Shown piece by piece: positions 10,056-20,103 of a stretch of DNA of 64,000 bases (its first letter is position 1; the number at the start of each line of letters is the position of its first letter). The notes beneath the pieces are model-generated. The model did not search any database and had not been told where the DNA came from. It saw only the letters and a program-made list of their open reading frames with translations. The stretch comes from Oscarella lobularis (taxonomy: Eukaryota; Porifera; Homoscleromorpha; Homosclerophorida; Oscarellidae). Where the stretch lies: NCBI RefSeq assembly GCF_947507565.1, contig NC_089175.1:5259733-5323732 (forward strand), written 5' to 3'. Made by a program: the position numbers and the translations under genes.

Positions 10056-10751
10056 CAGTGCGCGCCAGCATAAATGGCCACAAAATGCGCGCTAAGATCA
10101 CTGTAGATCACTCGCTGCAAGACATAGAGTGTCACTGTGTGTCAACGAAAATCACTCTAATGCCTATTTTAAACAGGGATGTCAGTTTGATTTTGTGGGA
10201 CGTACACTCCCAAAGATTTAAATTTTTTGCAAGTTTAGCGCGTGCTAATAAAAAGTTTCTGAAATGGCAAATTTTGTAAAGGAAAGAACATTTTCAAATT
10301 CGCCGATAATAAATTTCTAAACAATGCACGTGAGAAGCCATTTATAGAGTGAGTTTCTTTCTAACTTGATCCCTAACGGAAAAAATGCATTTCTATTTAC
10401 GTCACGTGACATCCGTTTCTTTCCACCGAATTACTGTATTGAAAATCAAAGATAATGAAGTTTTAGAAAATGGTATAAAGTGACAGATGAGTTTATGAAA
10501 GCCGTCATATGTTGTTTGAAACTGGAAAAAAAACGAACTTTTCTGTGTCTTAGCAAAACGTATAGAAACGTTGTCTGCGGTGAAATAAAAACCGTTTTCT
10601 TACAAAATAGACGTAAATAGAAATGCTAGACTTCATTGGAAATCCTTGATGTGACGATCAAACGTCAAAACTACGCCCAATGTAAACTACGCTCTGAATT
10701 CCTCGCGCGCTACTAAAAGTCCCGTTTGGCCATTTATGCTGGCACGCACTG
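10056..10751. mobile_element. 696-bp TIR element in the Helitron-derived repeat
   Basis: TIRs start CAGTGCGCGCCAGCATAAAT at the left and read CAGTGCGTGCCAGCATAAAT inward from the right. Flanks are TACAGTA (10049-10055) and TACTGTA (10752-10758), a 7-bp near-duplication. No coding capacity seen. Confidence 0.75.
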
Positions 10752-11324
10752 TACTGTATTTGATAATGTGCTCTGTATTTGAGGAGGACCTATGCATGTG
10801 TACGGGAAGTGTACGGGTCATATTTCCTGTTACCCGTACACGCGTACATACCCACCCATATACTGTACACTAGTTTTGGTGCCCGTGCTTCGCACGGGAA
10901 AATAGATACCACAGCATAGTGTGTGTGTTGGTGGCGAAGCACGGGCAAAGAGATACTGCTATATGTAGTGTGAGTGTTGGTGGCCTCATAATATCTCTGG
11001 TGGCGGTGCTCGCGATGAGCTCTATTGTGTGTTTAGTTCACTTTCCCGGGCTTATTGGCATGTGTATTTGAGTAAAGATAGGCAGACGCAAGCAGATCGT
11101 ATTTTGGACCATAAGAATCAAAGATCGAAACCCCATCTTTCATTCTTAGGATCCTAAATATTAGAGATTGATTCTTAAGGTCCTAATATCAATTTCTAAT
11201 GTTTAGCAAAATGCGTATTTAGCTTTCGAGCAAGCCAGTGTACGAAATGAAAGCAAGCACGTCACAATAGATTTAATTAATAAGCGGAAACACATCGCAT
11301 AAGAGAGCACCAACAGCGGAAGTA
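10752..11324. other. Repeat remnants without genes
   Basis: 10752-10868 is the right part of the host repeat, ending in a hairpin (TACGGGT...ACCCGTA) and CACTAGT. After it come a short CCCGTGC/GCACGGG hairpin (about 10884-10900) and AT-rich sequence that partly matches 14180-14320. No gene recognised. Confidence 0.5.
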
Positions 11325-12674
11325 GAGTAGGACCTCGGCTTTCGGACATTCTGCGATTTCGGACGCTCGCACAGCAAATCTAGGGAACCGATTCTGGCTT
11401 CCTATGGCGCATTTGAAAGCCCAATCCCTGCCAGGAAGATGTGCCAGAGCGCGAAGCAATAGACCAAACCCTCATGATTTTATGAGAAGATTAGCGCGCG
11501 CAGGTCAAATCCTCCGCTTTCGGACAGCAGTATCGCTTTCGGACACGTATGCGTAGCTCATTCAAATTTTAGTGTTTCGCCTAGAATTTTTTTTCACAAA
11601 ATCCTCTATCATAGAGCTTTCGAACGCAGTAAAGCTTTAGCCAAATGGTCTAGTCTATCGCATGCTAAAAATCGACGAATACACCGACATCGCACCTCGG
11701 TGTTCGGACACCAGTTATTCCGTTTGCAAAGCCCAAATCCGTTTCTAAAAGGACATTCTAAATTTTCTGTAAGGTATTTGATACGATTTTCAAAAGCAGC
11801 TTGAAAAAGAGTAACTTTGCTAAGCAATTGGGCTGTTTAGTGCATGAAAATGCATTTCTTGAGTTTGCTTTAGTAGCCATAAAACTAAATATAGCAACGA
11901 AAATACCCAAACTGGCATAGAAGCAAGCGGTGCGAAGAAAAAGTCACCCTAAAACTTCATATTATTGAAAAATTCTGTCACATACCAGTACAGGACGTTA
12001 CGCAAAATGCAGTTTGTTCAAACTTTATCATAGTGTTTGTACTGTTTATGCTATATTGCCAAGAGCTCAGGCTACGTCAAGCTGACCATCTGCGTTTATT
12101 AATTTATCTATTGCGTTCTAAGAATTTCAGTTTGAGTGCTCTTATATAAAGATCGAATTTCAGATTCTTGGTATCACACTCTGGCTGTGATATCTTCATG
12201 AAACTCGATGCTGCTAAAAATGTACTTGCTCTACTTATGGAAGAGCACTCCAGAGACAGATACTGTAAAAAGGCGTACTTTTATGTAATGTTTCTGACGT
12301 CGCGATAAAAATCAGCACGAAAAATGCATTTGGCGTAAAGTACTGTATGCGGCAGAATTTTTCATTAATACGAAGTTTTAGGGTGACTTTTTCTTCGCAC
12401 CGCTTGCTTCTGTGCCAGTTTGGGTATTTTCATTGCTATATTTAGTTTTATGGCTACTAAAGCAAACTCAAGAAATGCATTTTCATGCACTAAACAGCCC
12501 AATTGCTTAGCAAAGTTACTCTTTTTCAAGCTGCTTTTGAAAATCGTATCAAATACCTTACAGAAAATTTAGAATGTCCTTTTAGAAACGGATTTGGGCT
12601 TTGCAAACGGAATAACTGGTGTCCGAACACCGAGGTGCGATGTCGGTGTATTCGTCGATTTTTAGCATGCGATA

Positions 12675-13385
12675 CAGTGGCGTAGCCAGGATTAAGCGGA
12701 GGTAGGTGCTGAAGTTCGCGCGCTTCGCGCGCGAAAATTTTTGGACCACGCCCCTTTTCTATTTGGCTATTTAAGGCCTCTAACGAAAAACAGTGCGTAG
12801 GCCCAAAGTAACACAACAGAGATAGTAACTTCGGATTGTGTACAAAGCTTTCTGGAACGAGTACATATGTAGGCATATTACATAGCATAACTGGCACATA
12901 ACATTTGAGCTTAATTATTAACGCTCATCGAAGGAACGCAGTAAATGAGCACGTTGGGTTTGTCTTCGCTCGCAGCACGCAAACCCAACTGCGAGCTGAA
13001 AACGTGTCACTTGATCATGCACCCGAGGGGGCCATGCAGGGAAGGGTAACTCTGTGCCACCTTTACTCGACAGGTGAATCGCTCTTTTGATATATACATG
13101 TAATCAGAACACCTAAAATCTGTGGTGTAAAGGCATAGCCACCAGGTGCCCTATTCCCATTTTTACAGAAAGGACATATTTCCGGGCAGATTAAGGTGTG
13201 GTTAGGCAATGTGATTCCCATAATGCACATGCTGTAGGCACTAACAGAGATCGGACACCGTGCTTAGGGTGTTCGGGGATCACATGATGGCTAACAACGG
13301 GCCATCATTATCTAGTTTAATTATTTTCAGCAAACTTGAGGGGGGTGCTCGAGCACCCAAAGCACCCCCCCTGGCTACGCCACTG
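12675..13385. mobile_element. Nested TIR element with 5-bp TSD
   Basis: Sits inside the right arm of the foldback element. The ends are CAGTGGCGTAGCCAGG and its complement. CGATA precedes the left end (12670-12674) and follows the right end (13386-13390). The left arm of the host foldback at about 11655-11670 shows the uninterrupted CGATAGACTAG in reverse complement, so the insertion is precise. The TIR looks hAT-like, but a 5-bp duplication is not the usual 8 bp, so family is open. Confidence 0.8.
12815..13315 (+). mobile_element. Helitron-like segment nested a third level deep
   Basis: Lies within the 12675-13385 element. It ends with ATGATGGCT...GGCCATCAT, TAT and CTAG (13312-13315), followed by T, and shares blocks with 7729-8254. 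The left boundary is uncertain. Confidence 0.65.
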
Positions 13386-13722
13386 CGATAGACTAGACCA
13401 TTTGGCTAAAGCTTTACTGCGTTCGAAAGCTCTATAATAGAGGATTTTGTGAAAAAAATTCTAGGCGAAACATTAAAATTTGAATGAGCTACGCATACGT
13501 GTCCGAAAGCGATACTGCTGTCCGAAAGCGGAGGATTTGACCTGCGCGCGCTAATCTTCTCATAAAATCATGAGGGTTTGGTCTATTGCTTCGCGCTCTG
13601 GCACATCTTCCTGGCAGGGATTGGGCTTTCAAATGCGCCATAGGAAGCCAGAATCGGTTCCCTAGATTTGCTGTGCGAGCGTCCGAAATCGCAGAATGTC
13701 CGAAAGCCGAGGTCCTACTCTA

Positions 13723-14364
13723 TTTCCCAATAGACCATATTCTATAGACCCGCCATGGCTGGGTCAACGCAACAGGATAGGGTCTATTGAGATACGTTCC
13801 GCATGACCAAAAGTTCCACCGTTCAAGAGATTAGAGAAGTGACTGACGTATAAAGCATGAATGGTACTGTGTAAACGGAATGCTCGACTCCATATGCGAG
13901 GTTTTTGGGCCCACTTATAGAGTACGTCATACGCCGTGAGGTTTCTGGAGAATGGCTCATTTGTCGCCCGATCTTTTGCACGTTATTGTGGTACAAAGGA
14001 GGCCGTAGCGTGTGTCAACTGGCCTCCCTTTTAATTAAGGCACACAATTCAGAGCGCGTGGTGACATAATGAAGAAAAACGCACCAGGGTCGGTGCCGGG
14101 GAAATAGTTACATGTACTCTAAATGCACATGCACATGCACGGGGAAATAGATACATGTACTCTAGCTACATGCCGAGTGTTGATCGTCCTACCGTATATG
14201 TGTACATTATCTATGGTGGGGGCGCCCGCGATAAGCTCTATGGTGACGTGCTTAGTACACTTTTCCGGGCTTGCTCACATGTGTACATGTGAGTAAAGAT
14301 AAGCAGACGTAAGCTGATCGCGAGCAGAATGCTCGTTGTAAAGCAAGAAAGCAAGTTGCGTATA
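13723..14364. repeat. C-type repeat, copy 1, and flanks
   Basis: About 13900-14110 matches 14755-15020 and 15960-16190 (TCATACGCCGTGAGGTTT, GGCACACAATTCAGAG, GACATAATGAAGA). The remainder (14180-14320) resembles 10960-11110. No gene recognised. Confidence 0.6.
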
Positions 14365-14704
14365 CCGTACTCGCGCGATTAGAGCCCCACTCTCGATTGG
14401 AGCCCCTCTCGTATAGTGCCCCCCTTTCTCGATGAGTTGAAAAATTAAAGCCCCATCTCGAATACAGCCCCGGGGCTGTATTTGAGGTTACAGAAGATAC
14501 GTCGGAGACAGACAGCAGCGATACAGACAATGAATAGTGTGCTTTCCAATTGAAATTGCAAGCTTGTCGTAGGTAATGTAGCTTGTCAGCGTATACTGAA
14601 TGAAATCATAAAGCCCCATTTCGATTAGAGCCCCAGTCTCAATTATAGCCCCAAGCTCGAGTTGAAACAATAGAGTCCCAGTGGCTCTAATCGCGCGAGT
14701 ACGG
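14365..14704. mobile_element. 340-bp MITE with TATA target duplication
   Basis: TIRs CCGTACTCGCGCGATTAGAG face inward from both ends, and TATA flanks both sides (14361-14364, 14705-14708). The interior holds several AGAGCCCC-type repeats. Without the insert the flanking sequence matches 11210-11240. Confidence 0.75.
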
Positions 14705-14754
14705 TATATAGCTTGCGAGCAAGCCAGTGTAAGGCAATTGAGGGTACATAGCGC

Positions 14755-15020
14755 GCCTGCCCTCCAGTTCAGGTTTTTGGGCTCACGTATAGATTACGTC
14801 ATACGCCGTGAAGTTTTATAGCGAATGGCTCAATCGTTGATACGCGATATTTCCACGCTCTTGCGGTGAAAAATAAGGCGTAGTGTATGTCAACCAACCT
14901 CCCTTTTAGGGCACACAATTCAGAGTGCGTGGTGCCGTATGACGTCATAATGAAGACAAAAGCACCAGGGATTGTGCACCCCATAAGTCCGCATAAGGTG
15001 CCCGTGCTTCGCACGGGGAA
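14755..15020. repeat. C-type repeat, copy 2
   Basis: Second copy of the module with GATTACGTCATACGCCGTG, GGCACACAATTCAGAG and AAGCACCAGGGATTGTGCAC. Adjacent to the minisatellite. Confidence 0.6.
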
Positions 15021-15085
15021 TAGCCACCGCAGTGTCGTACACGTATTGATAGTCCCATATTATCTATAACAGATACCTACCCTTG

Positions 15086-15912
15086 CAACATAACCGGTGA
15101 TCACAGTTACCCTGTGATCAAAGATACCCTGTCATCACACATAACCGGTGATTACAGTTACACTCTGATCACAGCTACCCTGTGATCACAGATACCTCGT
15201 TATTCCAGTTACCTTGTAATCACAGTTACCCTGTGATCACAGATACCCTGGTATTATAGTTACCCTGCGATCGAAGTTACACAATCTCCGTGTGATCACA
15301 ATTTCCGTGTGATCACGATTTTCCTGTGATCACATTTTCCGTGTGATCACAATTTTTCTGTGATCACATTTTCCTTGTGATCACAATTTCCCTGTGATCA
15401 CATTTTCCCTGTCATCACAGATACCCTTTTGATCACAGACGCCCTTGTGATCACAGATTATTTTGTGATGACAGATTTTCTGTGATCACAGATATTTAAA
15501 GTTATCCTGTGATCACAGTTACCCTGTGATCTGTGATCACAGATACACCCTTGTGAGTTACCCTGTGATCTGTAATCACAGATACCCCTGTGATCACAGT
15601 TACCCTGTGTTCACAGATGCCCCTGTGATTACAGTTACCCTGTGGTCACAGATACCCCTGTAATCACAGTTAACATGTGATCACAGAAACCCTGTGATCC
15701 TGTTATACGCCTGTGATCACAGTGATCACAGATACCCTATGATCAGAGATGCCCTGTGATTTCAGTTACCCGGTGATCACAGTTATCACAGTTAGATTCT
15801 ACAATCCGTGGTTACCCTGTGATAACGCAGGTACCCCAAAGATCACAGATGCCCCTGTGATCCTGTACATCTACCCCTGTGTTCACAGATACCCTGTGAT
15901 CAGAGACCCTAA
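15086..15912. repeat. Palindromic TGTGATCACA minisatellite
   Basis: About 0.8 kb of imperfect 17-19 bp units of the form CCCTGTGATCACAGTTA or CCCTGTGATCACAGATA. The core TGTGATCACA is a perfect palindrome, so nearly every unit is self-complementary. A sub-block around 15290-15420 uses a TTTCC-type spacer instead. No coding capacity. Confidence 0.9.
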
Positions 15913-15959
15913 GAGTCAAAGATGAGGCCTTGATCTCTCTTATTTAGCCTACATAGCTT

Positions 15960-16190
15960 GCATTTTCAAAAACCTCACATTTAGATTACGTCATACGCTC
16001 TAGGGTTTTGGCGAATGGCTCAAACGTTATTGCGCGATACTTGCACGTTATTGCGGTGCAAAATAAGGCGCAGCGTGTGTCTACTGGCCCCTCCTTTAAA
16101 GGCACACAATTCAGAGAGCGTGGTGCCGTATGACGTCATAATGAAGACAAAAGCACCAGACATTGTGCACCCCATAAGGGAGCGCCCGAT
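15960..16190. repeat. C-type repeat, copy 3
   Basis: Third copy, with GATTACGTCATACGCTCTAG, GCACACAATTCAGAGAGCG and AAGCACCAGACATTGTGCAC. The two later copies bracket the minisatellite, so the satellite may have expanded inside or between them. Confidence 0.6.
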
Positions 16191-16359
16191 GTCGTCTGAG
16201 AAAAAAGAGATGGCCAGTCATCTCCGCGCGGATCGTCGGAGATGTTTGCGCCGCAAGAGAGTGCGGTAGAAGGCGCAGCGAATAAGCCTTAGTGTTTTTA
16301 ACGAAAGGTTCTGACGTCATCCAAGATGGCCGCCGCTCTTAGTAGTATAGATGTGACTG

Positions 16360-16616
16360 GATACTTTTGATTGTGACGTCAGAGCGTGACAATAAAAACT
16401 GTTGTTTCGGTTTCTCAGCGCATTTATAACACGGAAAATAGCACAGATCAATTGGAAATAAGGGTTTCTAAGCATTTTTTCGTTTCTGAAAGAAAAAACG
16501 CTTTATTCGCGCCGTAAATCGCCTTTTTCGGGTCACCGTTTTCGGCCCTATGTCACGCATGCGCTTTACAAAGTGAGGGTTTTTCTTATGTGACGTCACA
16601 ATGCCGAGCGTGACGA

Positions 16617-16663
<47 letters not shown>

Positions 16664-16770
16664 TACAGACACTTCCGGCCCTAAGATCACGTTTGAAAGA
16701 GCCTCCCTCCGTCGTTATACGGGCTCCACCCGTACAACTGTGGTGGTCGGCTCCAATATACGTACAGGTT
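16360..16770 (+). repeat. B-type host repeat, intact copy
   Basis: Same order of blocks as 9100-9500: TTTTGATTGTGACGTCAGAG, TTCGCGCCGTAAATCGCC, a CAGACA microsatellite (about 16617-16665), and the tail with the TACGGGCTCCACCCGTA hairpin. Confidence 0.75.
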
Positions 16771-16855
16771 TATGGGATCAAGGGCAAGACAACATTATCT
16801 ATTCTTGATTATTAATCGATTAGGTATGGGCTTAGGTTATGTAATTCAATACTAA

Positions 16856-17114
16856 CTAGAGAATGATGGCCCGGTGTTCACCGTGTTGCCATCATGCAGA
16901 GCCTCCCATCGCTTACCGTACGCGAGTGCATAACATAGTGTGACGTCAAAAAGTATTACATCACACTATGTTATGACAACATAAGTTATGTTGTCACATA
17001 TTCACGTGGTCATTACAGCCGTTTTAGCTACTACAGCTCAGTCCTACCTACAGACTGTAAATACTTGCAAGATTGCAATGTTTTCCTAATTAGGCGCTTT
17101 CCTGACGTACTGTA
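16856..17114 (-). mobile_element. Helitron 3' end, copy g
   Basis: CTAG at 16856-16859 followed by the ATGATGGC/GCCATCAT hairpin and the shared subterminal block. It runs to TACTGTA, where the palindromic element at 17115 is inserted. It resumes after 18312. Confidence 0.75.
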
Positions 17115-18312
17115 TAGGGCTTGTGCACAGTGACGTCAGAGTCAACGTCACAGCTTTTTGCTTGGGCATGACGCGCGTTAGGCTTTCAGAAAATGTCCTC
17201 TATTTGCGCGATACTACCTTTCTACCGCGTAACCACCATAAGATATGTAGAAGCATGATTTAGACGTCGTTCGGCGCCTATTCCGTGACATTTCTCCGTG
17301 ATATCGGCGAGTTATATCGATGAATGGGCGGGGACTTCCGACGAAATGGGCGTTTTCGATGTGCTCTCATTCCTCACCAAAGCATCCGATTGCACCGAGA
17401 CTTTACCACGTTATAGGCACATCATTGATCTTCACATTCATGGCCAAGACCAGGGAAGAAGAGGTTTAGTTTCGCACTTTGGGCCCTGTTTGTAGCACCA
17501 CTTAGCGCACGTGTTTCAACGCTTTTTTTCGCTTTTTTTTCGTTTCAGTGGTTCTAACTCCCTGTGCCATGGATTTCGTATGTCGCGCATGTCAAGAGAA
17601 GGCATAACTTTGTATCCCGCCGCGCAATCTCAAATGTTCGCACACAATTTCGCGCCGTATCACGCACCACAGCCCAAGGACGCACTGCACATTATGCAGA
17701 AAAGAACGCCGTTGGTTAATTATGTGCATGAATTAGCGTAGCTGCATTCTCAGCAGAAGCGCTGCGTCCTTGAGCTGTGGTGCCTGATTAGGGCGCGAAA
17801 TAGTGTGTTCACATTCGCGATTTCGTGGCGAGGTACAAACTAATACCTTCTCTCAACATTCCATCGACGACACAGGGAGTTAGAACTACAGAAACGAGAA
17901 AGAAGGAGTTGAAGCGCGTGCGCTAAGTGGTGTTACAAACAGGACCCAAAGTGCGAAACTAAACCTCTTCTTGCCAGATCTTGGCCATGAATGTGAAGAT
18001 CAATGATGTGCCTATAACGTGGTAAAGTCTCGGTGCAATCGGATGCTTTGGTGAGGAATGAGAGCACATCGAAAACGCCCATTTCGTCGGAAGTCCCCGC
18101 CCATTCATCGATATAACTCGCCGAAAACACGGAGAAATACCACGGAATAGGCGCCGAACGACGCCTATAGCATGCTTCTATATATCTTATGGTGGTTACG
18201 CGGAAGAAAGGTAGTATCGCGCAGATAGAGGACAATTTCTGAAACCCTAACGCGCGTCATGCCCAAACAAAAGACTGTGACGTCGCCTGTGACGTCACGT
18301 GCACAAGCCCTA
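17115..18312. mobile_element. 1.2-kb snap-back palindrome element
   Basis: Both ends start TAGGGCTTGTGCAC, and the two halves are inverted copies almost to the centre (pivot around 17720). The two halves encode nearly the same frame in opposite directions (17298-17495 plus; 17933-18235 minus; shared SYIDEWAGTSDEMGVFDVLS). I do not recognise that peptide. The element lies at exactly the same position of the host repeat as the unrelated element at 10056. A TA duplication is possible but not certain. Confidence 0.75.
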
Positions 18313-18810
18313 TTTGATAATGTGCTCTGTGTTATTGAGGAGGACCTATGCATGTGTACGGGTCATATTTCCTGTTACCCGTACGTACGTACCCACCCAC
18401 ATACTGTACATGAGAGGATACTTTTGATTGTGACGTCAGAGCGTAACAATCAAAACCGTCGTTTCGGTTTCTCAGAGCATTTATAACACGGAAAATAGCA
18501 CAGATCAATTGGAAATAAGGGTTTCTAAGCATTTTTTTCGTTTATGAAAGAAAAAAGCTTTATCCGCGCCGTAAATCGCCTTTTTCGGGTCACCGTTTTG
18601 GGCCCTATGTCGCGCATGCGCTGTACGAAAAAACGGGTTTTTAAGTTACGTCACAATACCGAGCGTGACGCACAGACATACATACATACAGACAGACAGA
18701 CAGACAGACAGACACTTCCGGCCCTAAGATCACGTTTGAGAGAGCCTCCCTCCGCCGTTATACGGGCTCCACCCGTACAACTCTGGTGGTCGGCTCCATT
18801 AAATATTTCT
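18313..18810 (+). repeat. B-type host repeat, resumed
   Basis: Continues the host repeat after the palindrome. GAGGAGGACCTATGCATG, the ACGGGT/ACCCGT hairpin, GTACATGAGAGGATACTTTT (the empty site of the 8364 element), the CAGACA run and the GGTCGGCTCCA tail are all present. Confidence 0.75.
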
Positions 18811-19034
18811 GACTATTTTTATGTCTAGACTGTTTGTATTGATTTTAAACTCATAGCAGAGAATTTGTTCACTGTAGCAGCTAATACGCTCTCAGGGAAA
18901 TGTATAAATAAACTAGATAATGATGGCTTGGATAGCCATCATGAGGAGCCTCCCACCGCTGTTACCGTTTTAAATAAATAAATAAAACACGTGCTCACCC
19001 TTTTCATTGTTACGTCACTCACACACAGCGCGCA

Positions 19035-19597
19035 ATGTCTTCGACAGCTGAGCAAGGAACGGGCGGCGCTGGCCGTGGCCGTGGCGGCGGCAAAAGCGAT
19101 CGCGTCGACCGCGGTCGCGGCCGTGGCCGTGGCCAAGGTCGACGTGGTCGCAATCGCCGCGGAAGCGGTCGCGGTCGGCGTCGCTCCGAAAAGTAAGATC
19201 GCTCGCGAAAGAATTATTTTAATATTTTTTCTTTAGTGACTTTGTGATGCGATCGAGCAGCCATGGTGGATCACTTGAAGTAGTGATCGCACCATGGCGG
19301 TTTCTCCGCCCGAGCGGCGGAGGCGAAGAAATGCTGGCCGCCGCCCTCAATGTGATTCGGGGCGGCGGCCAGCGCAGTGGCCAGCGCAAGCCACCAGAGG
19401 AAAAGAAGGAGGAGGTACAGAAGCAGGAAGAGGAAGACAAGAAGGAAGAGAAGAAGGAGGAGGTGGAAGAGAAGAAGGAAGAGGAAAAGAAAGAGGAAGA
19501 GAAGAAGGAGGAGGTGGAGGAGGAAAAGATGGAGGAAGGGGAGAAGGAGGAGGAGGAGGAGATGGACGAAGTGAAACTTTTAGATAGGGATGACTAA
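19035..19597 (+). CDS. Two-exon RGG/KE-rich protein inside the Helitron
   Basis: ATG at 19035; exon 1 19035-19192 (GTAAGA donor), a 44-nt intron, acceptor TTTCTTTAG, exon 2 19237-19597. The join keeps frame and gives 172 aa. The N-terminal half is Gly/Arg-rich with RGRGRG-type repeats (RNA-binding-like). A short unique block with ALNVIRGGGQ follows, and the C-terminus is almost only Glu and Lys. No known family recognised. It lies antisense to the Rep/helicase frame, between that frame and the Helitron 3' end, so it may be a captured host gene or an accessory Helitron gene. The low-complexity tail could also be fortuitous. Confidence 0.5.
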
Positions 19598-20103
19598 TTA
19601 TCTATGTGTTTAGCAAGTATATATATATATATATACATTTCTTATTTGTCTTTTAATTTTATGTCTGTAATAATTATGTCTTGAATAGACATGCTGTAAA
19701 CGGCTCACTTGGCTCACTTCGCTAATCTTTTCCCATAGGAGGTAACTTGCTATCGTCATGTCCCCAGCATGATGTAATACATTGATTGATTAATCGATTT
19801 TTGACTAATTGATTAATTGATTTTTTGAATGATATTTTGATTGATTGATTGATTTACTGTAAAAAAGATGTCTCATATTACTACGTATTTTATATATTTT
19901 CCTAACCTTGATTTGCAGTTTTAAAAAAGCTTTAGTCATTGACTTTGACTATTCTTTTTTCCTTTCATTTGTCGCAAAGATTTGTTGAAGTTTTTGAGGT
20001 ATAAAAAATTTTCCAAAATTTTGTGTTATTGTAGGAGACATTCCATTGGAATGCCTCCAAGAAGGCATTTCATTGGAATGCCTTCTCTTACCTGCCGACG
20101 TAA
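19598..20103. other. AT-rich 3' region of the Helitron, no gene
   Basis: Contains a TATATA run (about 19618-19635) and GATT-rich repeats near 19780-19850. A CATTGGAATGCC pair lies near 20041-20083. Nothing else recognised. Confidence 0.5.

Larger units (their letters stand above)
11325..13720. mobile_element. Foldback element with 650-bp near-identical arms
   Basis: Arms 11325-11978 and about 12353-13720 (the second enlarged by a nested insertion) are inverted copies, beginning GAGTAGGACCTCGGCTTTCG and ending in its complement. TA dinucleotides flank both ends (11323-11324, 13721-13722), as for Tc1/mariner/pogo elements. The loop is about 370 bp. Arms differ by only a few bases, as shown by the same 58-residue frame surviving in both. 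No transposase is present. Confidence 0.8.

Noticed and set aside
11609-12685. Identical 58-residue frames in the two foldback arms as a conserved gene
   Set aside because: Identity is explained by the inverted DNA repeat; the frame is short and has no recognisable domain.
12675-13385. Calling the nested element hAT
   Set aside because: Its ends look hAT-like but the visible duplication is 5 bp, not 8, so I left the family open.
15086-15912. TGTGA(N)TCACA units look like bacterial CRP sites
   Set aside because: Eukaryotic window with introns; the resemblance follows from a tandem palindromic satellite.
19294-19587. Alternative arginine- or glycine-rich frames over the KE-rich exon
   Set aside because: Low-complexity purine-rich DNA is open in several frames; only one joins in frame to exon 1.
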